Source: JBOICV01 sp050740255 (GTDB taxonomy: Bacteria; Pseudomonadota; Gammaproteobacteria; Nevskiales; JBOICV01). From it: a stretch of DNA of 9,960 nucleotides. The notes beneath the pieces are model-generated. The model ran no database searches. It was not told where the DNA came from and saw only the letters and a list, made by a program, of their open reading frames with translations. This document shows positions 1 through 6,990 of this stretch, one piece after another; the stretch's first letter is position 1; each line of letters starts with the position of its first letter. Where the stretch lies: contig JBOICV010000007.1 in NCBI GenBank assembly GCA_050740255.1, positions 1-9,960 of the forward strand, read 5' to 3'. Position numbers and translations under genes: made by a program.

Positions 1-2
1 CG

Positions 3-86
3 CATAAGGTGTACTTCAAGAACCTGGTGGTGCGTGACGGCGTCTTTCACTTTGGCGGATTGCGTAAGCGCCGTCGCCGCAAATGA
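3..86 (+). CDS. 3' end of an unidentified gene (partial)
   Basis: An open frame enters from the left edge and reads 27 codons to a TGA at 84-86. The visible C-terminus reads HKVYFKNLVVRDGVFHFGGL and ends in a strongly basic tail (RKRRRRK). I do not recognise the family. The frame has no stop from the window edge and shows the same G/C-rich third positions as the genes downstream, so I treat it as the tail of a real gene rather than chance. The gene for a small membrane protein begins 43 bases after this stop, so the two might share a transcript. What is missing is everything upstream; the basic tail alone says nothing firm about function. Confidence 0.45.
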   Translation, partial: HKVYFKNLVVRDGVFHFGGLRKRRRRK

Positions 87-129
87 AATAATCGACCGCT
101 GGGACTTTACATCGAGGGAGGGAGGCCGC

Positions 130-339
130 ATGGTAAGCGTCATGGACAACGTGGTTAAGCGCAGTAAGCGCCTTGAATCGGCCGTTCACTGGCTTTTACT
201 CGCGTATGTTCTGACTTGCGTATTCGTGGGCGCGGATGAACCAGACCCAATAGCTACAATGCTCGGTTACCTGCTGCTGCCGTTGTTTGTCATTCTGATT
301 CTGGCCGGCCTCGGAAAACTCCTCCCGCGACAAAAATAA
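130..339 (+). CDS. Small two-helix membrane protein, hypothetical (69 aa)
   Basis: A 69-residue protein of unrecognised family. I chose the ATG at 130 because a strong Shine-Dalgarno tract (AGGGAGG, 119-125) sits four bases upstream. The frame stays open upstream to 34, but that extension has no such signal and overlaps the tail of the preceding gene. The N-terminus is basic (KRSKR at residues 10-14). Two hydrophobic segments, about residues 17-35 and 42-62, are separated by a short acidic turn (DEPDP), and the tail is basic (PRQK). By the positive-inside rule both ends should face the cytoplasm, giving an inner-membrane hairpin. No catalytic motif is visible. A second ATG at codon 5 is a possible alternative start. 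That it is a gene is fairly likely; its role is unknown. Confidence 0.55.
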   Translation: MVSVMDNVVKRSKRLESAVHWLLLAYVLTCVFVGADEPDPIATMLGYLLLPLFVILILAGLGKLLPRQK

Positions 340-592
340 ATAGCCGGGGCGTTCTTGGAAGGCGTAGCGGCTTCGGCGCTACCGATCCCCTTCACACGGT
401 TCAGTCGGTCACGGCACCTAACCGCGTTCTCGACCCCAGCTACCGCTGCCAATTATAGTCCCGTCTAAAATCTATATAGCATTCTGGCCGAAATTAAAAC
501 GGAAGGACCGGGCGCACGCCCCGGCCGAGGAAATCCTTGAGTCGCAACCCACGCGCTGAGACTATAGTGCGCTCAATTCAAGGGAGCGGAAT
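340..592. other. Intergenic spacer with weak hairpins and AT-rich promoter-like stretch
   Basis: No convincing gene lies in these 253 bases. A six-bp stem (GTAGCG/CGCTAC, 364-369 with 377-382) follows the small membrane protein gene but has no T-tract, so it is at best a poor terminator. The segment 451-500 is clearly more AT-rich than its surroundings and contains TATAGT (454-459) and TAAAAT (466-471), both -10-like, but neither has a good -35 at normal distance. A GC-rich hairpin (GGGC/GCCC, 510-521) follows. Closer to the next gene are TTGAGT (537-542) and TATAGT (563-568), with a 20-base spacer that is too long for a standard sigma70 promoter. The promoter of the downstream ATPase gene is probably here, but I cannot pin it down. 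Confidence 0.4.
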
Positions 593-2125
593 ATGTCCGA
601 TGCTTTGCTGATCGGCAAAGGCGAGACGGCGCAATTGCTGTTGACGCGCTACGCCAACCGTCACGGGCTGATAGCCGGCGCCACCGGCACCGGCAAAACC
701 ATCACCCTGCAAGTTCTGGCTGAGGGTTTCGCCGATCTGGGCGTGCCCGTGTTCGCGGCGGACGTGAAGGGCGATTTGTCCGGCATCGCGGCGGCGGGCG
801 AGGCCAAACCCAAGCTCGTCGAGCGCGCGCAAACCGTGGGGCTGGAGAACTACGCGCCGCAGGCTTATCCCACGGTGTTCTGGGATGTGTACGGCAAGCA
901 AGGCCATCCGGTACGCGCCACGGTGTCCGACATGGGTCCGCTGCTGCTAGCGCGTCTGCTGAATCTCTCCGACGTGCAAGAGGCGGTACTGCAGCTTGCC
1001 TTCAAATACGCCGACGACCAGGGTTTGCTGCTGCTGGATTTGAAGGACTTGCGCGCGCTGTTGCAGCACGTGAGCGAGAACGCCAAATCGCTGGGCGCGG
1101 ACTATGGCCTCGTCAGCGGCAGCTCGGTTGGCGCGATTCAGCGTTCCTTGCTCACGCTGGAAGCCGAAGGCGGCGCGCAGTTTTTCGGTGAGCCGGCGCT
1201 GGAACTCAAGGACTTGCTGCGTACGGAGATGACCGGCCGCGGCATTATCAATGTGCTGGCGGCGAACGAGCTGTTTCAGCATCCGCGCCTGTACGCGACT
1301 TTCCTGCTCTGGTTGCTGGCGGAATTATTTGAAGAGTTACCCGAAGTCGGCGACGTTGACAAACCCAAGCTGGTGTTCTTTTTTGACGAGGCGCATCTGC
1401 TGTTCACCGATGCGCCCAAGGCACTGGTCGAGAAAATCGAGCAGGTAGTGCGCCTGATCCGTTCCAAGGGTGTGGGCGTGTATTTCGTGACGCAGAATCC
1501 GCTCGACCTGCCGGACAGTGTGCTGGGTCAGCTCGGCAACCGCGTGCAGCATGCGCTGCGCGCCTTTACGCCGCGCGATCAGAAAGCGGTGCGCGCCGCG
1601 GCCGAGACCTTCCGCGCGAATCCCAAGCTGAAGGTCGAAGAAGCCATCACCCAGCTCGGCGTGGGTGAGGCGCTGGTCTCCACCTTGCAGGATCAAGGTA
1701 TACCCGGCATCGTCGAGCGTACGCTTATCCGCCCGCCGCGCTCGCGCATAGGCCCGCTCACGCCGGACGAGCGCCAAGCCGTGATCGGCCGCAGTCCGGT
1801 CGGCACGCGCTACGACCAGACCGCAGACCGCGAATCGGCTTACGAGAAGCTCGGCCAGCGCGCGCAACAGGCTACCCAGGCCGAGGCCCAAGCGGAGCAG
1901 GCGCAGGCGGCACAGCAGCGCGAGGCCGACTGGCAAAAGCAGGCGCGCGATACCTGGGGAACGCCTCGGGGCCGCGCACCCGCCCGCACCGGCTCGACCG
2001 GTCGCGGGCGGCAGACCGTGATGGAAGCGGCGACCAAGAGCGCCGCGCGCAGCGTCGCCAATACCGTCGGCCGCGAGCTCGGCAAGCAGTTGCTGCGCGG
2101 CATTTTCGGCTCGCTGAAACGCTAG
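593..2125 (+). CDS. DUF853 / YjgR-type HerA-like ATPase (510 aa)
   Basis: A P-loop ATPase of the DUF853 family (E. coli YjgR, about 500 residues), related to HerA/FtsK-type DNA-pumping ATPases. Its cellular job and substrate are not established. Visible signatures are a Walker A motif GATGTGKT at residues 29-36, very near the N-terminus as is typical for this family, and a Walker B strand ending in FFFDEAHLLF around residues 262-271 with the Asp-Glu pair at 265-266. The motif VYFVTQNPLDLPDSVLGQLG follows, as in HerA-like proteins. Residues about 410-455 form a Gln/Ala/Glu-rich, probably helical linker. It is followed by an Arg/Gly-rich stretch and a conserved-looking tail (GRELGKQLLRGIFGSL). 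The start ATG has AGGGAG (581-586) six bases upstream. Length matches the family and there is no sign of damage. Cytoplasmic; no signal peptide. Confidence 0.9.
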   Translation: MSDALLIGKGETAQLLLTRYANRHGLIAGATGTGKTITLQVLAEGFADLGVPVFAADVKGDLSGIAAAGEAKPKLVERAQTVGLENYAPQAYPTVFWDVYGKQGHPVRATVSDMGPLLLARLLNLSDVQEAVLQLAFKYADDQGLLLLDLKDLRALLQHVSENAKSLGADYGLVSGSSVGAIQRSLLTLEAEGGAQFFGEPALELKDLLRTEMTGRGIINVLAANELFQHPRLYATFLLWLLAELFEELPEVGDVDKPKLVFFFDEAHLLFTDAPKALVEKIEQVVRLIRSKGVGVYFVTQNPLDLPDSVLGQLGNRVQHALRAFTPRDQKAVRAAAETFRANPKLKVEEAITQLGVGEALVSTLQDQGIPGIVERTLIRPPRSRIGPLTPDERQAVIGRSPVGTRYDQTADRESAYEKLGQRAQQATQAEAQAEQAQAAQQREADWQKQARDTWGTPRGRAPARTGSTGRGRQTVMEAATKSAARSVANTVGRELGKQLLRGIFGSLKR

Positions 2126-2127
2126 TC

Positions 2128-2145
2128 AGCCGCGCTGGCGCGGCT
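2128..2145 (+). terminator. Perfect 7-bp hairpin after the DUF853 gene (weak terminator candidate)
   Basis: AGCCGCG (2128-2134) and CGCGGCT (2139-2145) form a perfect stem with a four-base loop, beginning three bases after the stop codon of the ATPase gene. The nearest T-run (TTTT at 2155-2158) is about ten bases beyond the stem, too far for a classical intrinsic terminator. It may only slow or partly stop transcription before the ATP-grasp gene, or protect the mRNA 3' end. Confidence 0.3.
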
Positions 2146-2184
2146 ATTGCTAGCTTTTCCTCCATAGCCAAGCAGGGGCCAGCC

Positions 2185-3633
2185 ATGCGCTGGGAGTTGT
2201 ACGGTCATCACCAGGTATTCGACGAGCTGATCGCGGAATCCGGCGTGCCGCGGCCCGCGGCGGCGCAGCTCGCGCGCTATCTCGCCGAATTGGGTCTGGA
2301 AGAACTGGCGCGCCGCGCCCATGCCGCGGAAATCGCCATCAAGGTGATGGGCATCACCTTCACCATGTACAGCGACGGCGAGCGGCTGGACCGCTCCTGG
2401 CCCTTCGACATCATCCCGCGGGTGATCGCACAGGCCGAATGGGCGCGTACGGAAGCCGGTCTCAAGCAGCGCATACGCGCGCTCAACGCTTTTATCCAGG
2501 ATATCTACAGCGAGCAGCGCATCATCCGGGACAAAGTGCTGCCGCGTGAGCTGCTGAGCGACTCCGCCAATTTCCGCCCGCAATGTGTGGGTATGCGGCC
2601 GGCTTTCGGCGTCTGGGCCCACATCTGCGGCTCGGATCTGGTGCGCGACGCCGACGGAACACTGTATGTGCTGGAGGACAATCTGCGCATTCCCTCCGGC
2701 GTGTCCTACATGGTCGAGAATCGTCAGCTCGCCAAGCGCGTTTTCCCCGAACTGTTTGCGCTGGAAAGCATCCGCCCGGTGGACGACTACCCGAGCCGGC
2801 TATACGACTGCCTGGCGGCGCTGTCGCCCCGTCCGGGCGAGCCGCCGGTGATCGTGCTGCTGACACCGGGCATCTACAACTCGGCGTACTACGAGCACGC
2901 CTGGCTTGCGCGCCAGATGGGTATTGATCTGGTGGAAGCCGCCGACCTGATAGTGGCGGAAGACGCCTGTCTTTATATGAAAACCGTGGCGGGCTGGAAA
3001 CGCGTGGACGTGTTGTACCGGCGCGTGGACGATTTGTACGTGGATCCTGAAGTTTTTCGCGCCGACTCGGCGCTGGGTGTGCCCGGTCTGCTGCGCGCCT
3101 GGCTGCAAGGCAAGGTCGCGCTGGCCAATGCGCCGGGCGCCGGCGTGGCGGACGACAAGGTGATTTACGCCTTCGTGCCGAAGATGATCCGTTACTACCT
3201 TGACGAAGAGCCGCTGCTGCCCAATGTGCCGACCCATGTCTGCTTCTATGAAAAAGATCGCGAGTTCGTACTCGCCAATCTGCACCAGCTGGTGGTGAAG
3301 CCGGCCAACGAATCGGGCGGGCACGGCATGCTGATTGGACCGATGGCGAGCCAGGCCGAGCGCGACGTATTCCGCGATCTGATTCGCGCCCAGCCGCGCA
3401 ATTACATCGCCCAGCCGACGCTCAAGCTCTCGACCGTCCCGACCCTGATCGACGGCATGCTGGAGCCGCGACATGTGGACTTGCGCCCCTTCATCCTGTC
3501 CTCCGCCGGACAATACGTAACCACCGGTGGCCTGACCCGGGTCGCGCTGCGCAAAGGCTCGCTGGTCGTGAACAGTTCCCAGGGTGGTGGCAGCAAAGAT
3601 ACCTGGGTGGTCGATATCGCGGGAGCGCCCTGA
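2185..3633 (+). CDS. Circularly permuted ATP-grasp family protein (DUF404/DUF407 type, 482 aa)
   Basis: A member of the circularly permuted ATP-grasp type 2 family, predicted to form amide (peptide-like) bonds using ATP; no substrate is firmly known. Family signatures include YSDGERLDRSWPFDIIPR after residue about 60, the block LEDNLRIPSGVSYMVENRQ at residues 163-181 with likely metal/ATP-binding Glu164, Asp165 and Asn166, VVKPANESGGHG at 370-381 with probable ATP-binding Lys372, and HVDLRPF at 430-436. Length is normal for the family. The ATG at 2185 is preceded by AGGGG (2174-2178) with six-base spacing, and the N-terminus (YGHHQVFDELI) matches where family members begin. Its TGA abuts the ATG of the alpha-E gene directly, so the two are almost surely translationally coupled. 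Family knowledge links both to Anbu peptidases, encoded here on the opposite strand just beyond. Confidence 0.92.
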   Translation: MRWELYGHHQVFDELIAESGVPRPAAAQLARYLAELGLEELARRAHAAEIAIKVMGITFTMYSDGERLDRSWPFDIIPRVIAQAEWARTEAGLKQRIRALNAFIQDIYSEQRIIRDKVLPRELLSDSANFRPQCVGMRPAFGVWAHICGSDLVRDADGTLYVLEDNLRIPSGVSYMVENRQLAKRVFPELFALESIRPVDDYPSRLYDCLAALSPRPGEPPVIVLLTPGIYNSAYYEHAWLARQMGIDLVEAADLIVAEDACLYMKTVAGWKRVDVLYRRVDDLYVDPEVFRADSALGVPGLLRAWLQGKVALANAPGAGVADDKVIYAFVPKMIRYYLDEEPLLPNVPTHVCFYEKDREFVLANLHQLVVKPANESGGHGMLIGPMASQAERDVFRDLIRAQPRNYIAQPTLKLSTVPTLIDGMLEPRHVDLRPFILSSAGQYVTTGGLTRVALRKGSLVVNSSQGGGSKDTWVVDIAGAP

Positions 3634-4554
3634 ATGCTCGCGCGCGTGGCGAATCACCTGTACTGGTTCGGGCGGCACATCGAACGCGCCGAGAGCACCG
3701 CGCGGCTGGTCAGCGTGATCGCCCACTTGCGTCTCGATATGCCGGTGCATCTGCCCTTCGGCTGGCCAGACCTGATCCTGATTCTGGACGCCCAGGAAAC
3801 TTACGACACCCTGTTCGGCTCGGGCGGTAGTGATGCCGAGGTGGCACGGTTTCTGCTGACCGACGAGCGCAACCCCGGTTCGGTCGCGTCGGCGCTGGCA
3901 CGCGCGCGCGAGAATCTGCGCTGCGCCCAGGACATCGTGCCGCGCGAGGCGCTGGAATACGTCAACCGCGTGCATTGGTTCGTGCGCGAGCATGCCGAGA
4001 CGCTGGCACCGGGTGTCCGGCTCAACCAGTTCATCGAGGACGTGATCTACGGCACGCGGCTGGTGCAGGGGCTGCTCACCGGCACGCTGACCGACGGCGA
4101 CGAAGCTTTCCGCTGGATTGATCTTGGTTTCAACATCGAGCGTGCTGATATGACCACGCGCATCATTGACGCGCGCGCCAAATCGCTGAGCGAAGCGGAG
4201 GAGACCAGCTATGTCGAGGTGTTATGGGGCAGCGTGCTGAAGTCCTTGTCGGCTGAAGATGTCTATCGCCGCCAGACCCGACAGCGCGTCACCGGTCCGG
4301 AGGTGCTGCGTTATCTGTTCCGTTCCGATCAGTCACCGCGCGCGCTGCGACACTGTCTGCTGCGCATGCAGGCACATCTGTCGGCTCAGCCGCGCAGCGA
4401 GACGGTACTGCGGCTGTGTCAGCGTACCGCCGCGCTGATTTATGACGCGGACGTTGAGCACCTGACCCAGACTGGTCTGAGCGCCTTTCTGGATGAAGTT
4501 CAGGTCGAGCTGATCCGCATCAACGACGAAATCGCTGCCGCTTATTTCGGCTGA
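3634..4554 (+). CDS. Alpha-E domain protein (DUF403, 306 aa)
   Basis: An all-helical alpha-E (DUF403) protein, a family of unknown biochemical activity found almost always beside circularly permuted ATP-grasp genes and often with transglutaminase-like and Anbu genes. The N-terminal signature ANHLYWFGRHIERAESTARL starts at residue 6. A second conserved block, FRWIDLGFNIERADMTTRII, lies around residues 157-176. Length is typical. The ATG follows the ATP-grasp stop with no intervening base (TGAATG), and GGGAG at 3621-3625 gives a Shine-Dalgarno site eight bases upstream, inside the preceding gene. Its stop is only 11 bases from the stop of the convergent peptidase gene, so the two transcripts must overlap or end in each other. 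It is probably an accessory or scaffold partner of the ATP-grasp enzyme; this is inferred from association only. Confidence 0.9.
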   Translation: MLARVANHLYWFGRHIERAESTARLVSVIAHLRLDMPVHLPFGWPDLILILDAQETYDTLFGSGGSDAEVARFLLTDERNPGSVASALARARENLRCAQDIVPREALEYVNRVHWFVREHAETLAPGVRLNQFIEDVIYGTRLVQGLLTGTLTDGDEAFRWIDLGFNIERADMTTRIIDARAKSLSEAEETSYVEVLWGSVLKSLSAEDVYRRQTRQRVTGPEVLRYLFRSDQSPRALRHCLLRMQAHLSAQPRSETVLRLCQRTAALIYDADVEHLTQTGLSAFLDEVQVELIRINDEIAAAYFG

Positions 4555-4565
4555 ACAGGCCCCTG

Positions 4566-5396
4566 CTATTGCTGGCCTTGAATCTTGCTGGACGCCGCGA
4601 GTTGGCGCGGCGTCGGCCGCGCGTCGGGCTCGCTCACGGGTCTTGGTCCGGCAACCGCTGCGGTCTGCGGCTCCCACTCGAAGCGCGGCAATTTTTCAAA
4701 GATGGCTTCCAGCTCGCGCCCCCAGGTGCTGCGCAGACTGCGGTAATAGGGCGTGTCGTAGTCGAAGCGCAACTTGGTTTTGATCGCGAATTCGGCGTTG
4801 CGGTACAGCAGCAGATCAATCGGCGGGGCCACCGAGATGTTGCTGCGCATGGTGGAGTCGAGCGACACCAGCGCACAGCGCGCCGCATCTTCCAAAGCTA
4901 GTTCCAGGCGTGCGGTGCGATCGAGGATGGGCTTGCCGTACTTGCTCTCTCCGATCTGCAGGAAGGGCATGTCCGGTGACACGGCGATGTAATTGCCGAG
5001 CCCGTATATCAGGTATAGCGTCGGCTCTTCGCCGGGAATTTGGCCGCCCACAATGAAGGTGGCATCCAGCCCCACAATATCCGCGCGGCGTTCCTCAACT
5101 ACCAGCTTTTGCGCGCGCACGTTCAATCGGGCAACGTACTCGGCCGCGTCATACATGTGCTTGAAGCCGTTCAGGTTCTGCGGCGCGCCATCATCCAGAT
5201 CGCGCTGCACCGCGGCGCGCACCGCCTGGGTCGTGGCCAGATTGCCAGCGCTTAGCAGCACGAACACCGCACCACTCGGCGGCGTGAACGTGTGCATTTT
5301 GCTGTAGGTACGGATGTCGTCCATGCTCGCGCTGGTGCGCGAGTCGGACGCAAATACCAGTCCCTGGTTTACCTTGATCGCAAGACAATAAGTCAT
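4566..5396 (-). CDS. Anbu-type proteasome-like peptidase (276 aa)
   Basis: A proteasome beta-subunit/HslV-related Ntn-hydrolase of the bacterial Anbu family. The protein starts MTYCLAIKVNQGLVFASDSR, so removal of Met exposes Thr as N-terminal nucleophile. Counting from that Thr, Asp17 (in SDSRTS) and Lys32 (in TYSKM) occupy the positions of the proteasome catalytic Asp17 and Lys33. The block SLDSTMRSNISVAPPIDLLL is highly characteristic of Anbu. Known Anbu proteins assemble into rings or open helical rings, and their natural substrate and proteolytic activity remain unclear. The catalytic Thr fixes the start at 5396. The Shine-Dalgarno is weak (GGA seven bases upstream). The last 45 residues or so are Pro/Arg-rich and probably disordered. 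It is encoded convergently to the ATP-grasp/alpha-E pair and divergently from rsmG. In many relatives all these genes point the same way. Confidence 0.92.
   Translation of the reverse strand: MTYCLAIKVNQGLVFASDSRTSASMDDIRTYSKMHTFTPPSGAVFVLLSAGNLATTQAVRAAVQRDLDDGAPQNLNGFKHMYDAAEYVARLNVRAQKLVVEERRADIVGLDATFIVGGQIPGEEPTLYLIYGLGNYIAVSPDMPFLQIGESKYGKPILDRTARLELALEDAARCALVSLDSTMRSNISVAPPIDLLLYRNAEFAIKTKLRFDYDTPYYRSLRSTWGRELEAIFEKLPRFEWEPQTAAVAGPRPVSEPDARPTPRQLAASSKIQGQQ
4591..4614. repeat. 9-bp perfect hairpin at the convergent gene ends
   Basis: GACGCCGCG (4591-4599) and CGCGGCGTC (4606-4614) form a perfect stem with a six-base loop. On the plus strand it begins 36 bases past the alpha-E stop; on the minus strand it lies inside the last codons of the Anbu gene, where it encodes part of the Pro/Arg-rich tail. 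No T-run follows on either strand, so it is not a standard intrinsic terminator. It could shield the 3' end of the alpha-E transcript. Confidence 0.4.
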
Positions 5397-5490
5397 GGTC
5401 TATTCCGCGCCCCCTGACAATGGGAGCAAGAGTTATGCCTATTCTAGCGGTGTATGCGATCTACCCGCCGTAACCCTATTTGGGGATGCC
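5397..5490. promoter_or_regulatory. Divergent intergenic region between the Anbu gene and rsmG
   Basis: This stretch separates two divergent genes and is less GC-rich than its neighbours, so promoters for both should lie here. The only partial matches I can see are CTGACA (5414-5419, plus strand) with TATTCT at 5440-5445, separated by an overlong 20-base spacer, and TAGAAT on the minus strand (5441-5446) without a recognisable -35. The frame of rsmG stays open across it, but the encoded residues do not resemble RsmG. Confidence 0.35.
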
Positions 5491-6183
5491 GTGTGGCGGT
5501 GGCAGAATGCGCGCCTTCCCGTCTGCGATCCTGCCGTGGCCGACAAAGATTGGACAAGCTGCGACAAGCTGCTGGGTGATGGGCTGGCCGATCTGGGCCT
5601 GAAGCTCACCGCGGCCCAGCGCGGCCTGTTGCTGCAATACCTGCAAGAGATGCAGCGCTGGAACCGCACTCACAATCTGACCGCGGTGCGGGCGCTGGAC
5701 GAGATGGTGGTCAAGCATTTGCTTGATTCGCTGAGCGTACTGCCACATTTGCAGGGTAGCAGTGTCCTGGATATCGGCTCCGGCGGCGGTTTGCCCGGAA
5801 TACCGCTGGCGATTGCCAATCCCAGGCTTGAGATGACCTTGCTTGAGAGCAATGGCAAGAAGTGCGCTTTTCTGCGCCATGCCGTGCGCGCGCTGAAGCT
5901 GCCCAATGTGAAAGTCGTGCAGACACGGCTGGAGGAGTTCGAGTCCAAGGAGGGCTTCGACAACGTTATTGCGCGGGCCTTCGCCCCTATACCGGAGTTC
6001 AGTGCGCAGGCCGCGCGCCTGGTCGGTTCGACCGGCTGCCTGCTGGCCATGCTCGGTCGCGCGCCGCGAGCCCGCGAAATCCTGCTGCCGAGTGGCTTCA
6101 CGCTGCGAAGTCTGACGCCGCTCGAGGTGCCGGGCCTGCATGCCGAACGGCATTTGGCGGTAATTGCCCGCGGACTGCTATAA
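5491..6183 (+). CDS. rsmG: 16S rRNA (guanine-N7)-methyltransferase RsmG (GidB)
   Basis: An SAM-dependent methyltransferase that makes m7G in the 530-loop region of 16S rRNA (E. coli G527). The SAM-binding motif VLDIGSGGGLPGIPLAI is plain. It is followed by LLESNGKKCAFLRHAV, TRLEEF and VIARAFAPIPEF, and ends HLAVIARGLL, all matching E. coli RsmG in order. The start is uncertain. The frame is open back to an ATG at 5395, but homology begins only near CDKLLGDGLADLGL (about 5560). I placed the start at the GTG at 5491 because GGGG (5482-5485) sits five bases upstream, giving 230 residues. A GTG at 5536 would give 215, closer to the usual ~207, but lacks a Shine-Dalgarno. A 10-bp tandem duplication (5553-5572) lies in this region. 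parA follows after ten bases, so the two are probably co-transcribed. Confidence 0.9.
   Translation: MWRWQNARLPVCDPAVADKDWTSCDKLLGDGLADLGLKLTAAQRGLLLQYLQEMQRWNRTHNLTAVRALDEMVVKHLLDSLSVLPHLQGSSVLDIGSGGGLPGIPLAIANPRLEMTLLESNGKKCAFLRHAVRALKLPNVKVVQTRLEEFESKEGFDNVIARAFAPIPEFSAQAARLVGSTGCLLAMLGRAPRAREILLPSGFTLRSLTPLEVPGLHAERHLAVIARGLL
5553..5572 (+). repeat. 10-bp perfect tandem duplication at the 5' end of rsmG
   Basis: GACAAGCTGC occurs twice back to back (5553-5562, 5563-5572). Because 10 is not a multiple of three, gain or loss of one copy changes which upstream start codons are in frame with rsmG. Confidence 0.8.
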
Positions 6184-6193
6184 AGAGCGCAGA

Positions 6194-6964
6194 ATGAAAA
6201 TTATCGCAGTCGCCAATCAAAAGGGTGGGGTGGGCAAAACCACCACCAGCATCAATCTCGCGGCTGCGCTGGGCGCAGCGCGCAAGAGCGTGCTGCTGGT
6301 GGATATGGACGCGCAGGGCAATGCGACCATGGGCGTAGGCGTAGCCAAAGACAGCCTCACGCGCACCGGTTGCGATGTATTGCTTGGCGAGGCCGATATC
6401 ACCGAGGTAATCGTCGAGCGCCCTGAGCTAAAGCTCAGCCTGCTGCCGGGCAATAGCGATATGACGGCCGCCGAAGTCGGCTTGCGCAATCAGAAAAATG
6501 GCGAGCTGGCGCTGTGCAACGCACTGAAGCGGGTCAATGGACAGTTCGAGTATGTGATCGTCGACTGCCCGCCCGCACTGTCGATGCTCACGGTCAACGC
6601 GCTGGCGGCGGCAACGGGCGTCTTGGTCCCCATGCAGTGCGAGTACTACGCGCTGGAAGGCCTGACCGCGCTCTTGGACACGGTCGAGAAAGTGCGTGGC
6701 GTGCTCAATGCTGAGCTGACGCTGGATGGCATCCTGCGCACCATGTATGACCCGCGCAACAATCTTTCCGGCCAGGTTTCGGACCAACTGACCGGACATT
6801 TCAAGAGGCAGGTCTATGAAGTCATTATCCCGCGCAACGTGCGCCTGGCCGAGGCGCCAAGCCATGGCCTACCGGTGAATCAGTACGATCCAAGCTGTAG
6901 CGGTGCGCTGGCCTATCAGTTGCTGGCCAGTGAGATGTTGCGTCGGCATCGCGCCGCTGCTTAG
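6194..6964 (+). CDS. parA: Chromosome partitioning ATPase ParA/Soj (256 aa)
   Basis: A small chromosomal ParA (Soj) ATPase. Family members dimerise with ATP, bind DNA non-specifically over the nucleoid and, with ParB bound at parS, move chromosome origins apart. It has the deviant Walker A motif KGGVGKTT at residues 10-17, Walker A' VDMDAQGN with Asp39, and Walker B VIVDCPP with Asp124. Length is typical of chromosomal ParA proteins without an N-terminal DNA-binding domain. I start it at the ATG at 6194, which gives the canonical MKIIAVANQKGGVGKT N-terminus. An upstream in-frame ATG at 6164 lies inside the end of rsmG and adds ten residues without family support. The Shine-Dalgarno is weak (AGAG, 6184-6187), consistent with read-through coupling from rsmG. 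parB follows, but after an unusually long gap filled by a repeat. Confidence 0.97.
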   Translation: MKIIAVANQKGGVGKTTTSINLAAALGAARKSVLLVDMDAQGNATMGVGVAKDSLTRTGCDVLLGEADITEVIVERPELKLSLLPGNSDMTAAEVGLRNQKNGELALCNALKRVNGQFEYVIVDCPPALSMLTVNALAAATGVLVPMQCEYYALEGLTALLDTVEKVRGVLNAELTLDGILRTMYDPRNNLSGQVSDQLTGHFKRQVYEVIIPRNVRLAEAPSHGLPVNQYDPSCSGALAYQLLASEMLRRHRAAA

Positions 6965-6990
6965 GTTTGCGTAATGGACTTCAACAAAGA

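Noticed and set aside
1061..1080. CACGTG core (1067-1072) as a possible parS site
   Set aside because: The flanks match only about half of each arm of the TGTTTCACGTGAAACA consensus, and it lies within the DUF853 gene far from parAB.
3897..3912. Alternating CG run (Z-DNA-like)
   Set aside because: It encodes Ala-Arg-Ala-Arg in the alpha-E protein and is explained by codon use in high-GC DNA.
2800..3993. 397-codon open frame on the minus strand
   Set aside because: It lies antisense across the well-supported ATP-grasp and alpha-E genes, resembles no known family to me (His/Gln/Arg-rich), and is the kind of long antisense frame expected in high-GC coding DNA.
5394..5397. Overlapping divergent start codons (CATG) for the Anbu gene and rsmG
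   Set aside because: The ATG at 5395 has no Shine-Dalgarno because its upstream is Anbu coding sequence, and the following ~45 residues do not resemble RsmG.
5476..6153. 225-codon open frame antisense to rsmG
   Set aside because: It mirrors the codon pattern of rsmG, has a low-complexity Gln/Arg-rich product and no signal of its own.
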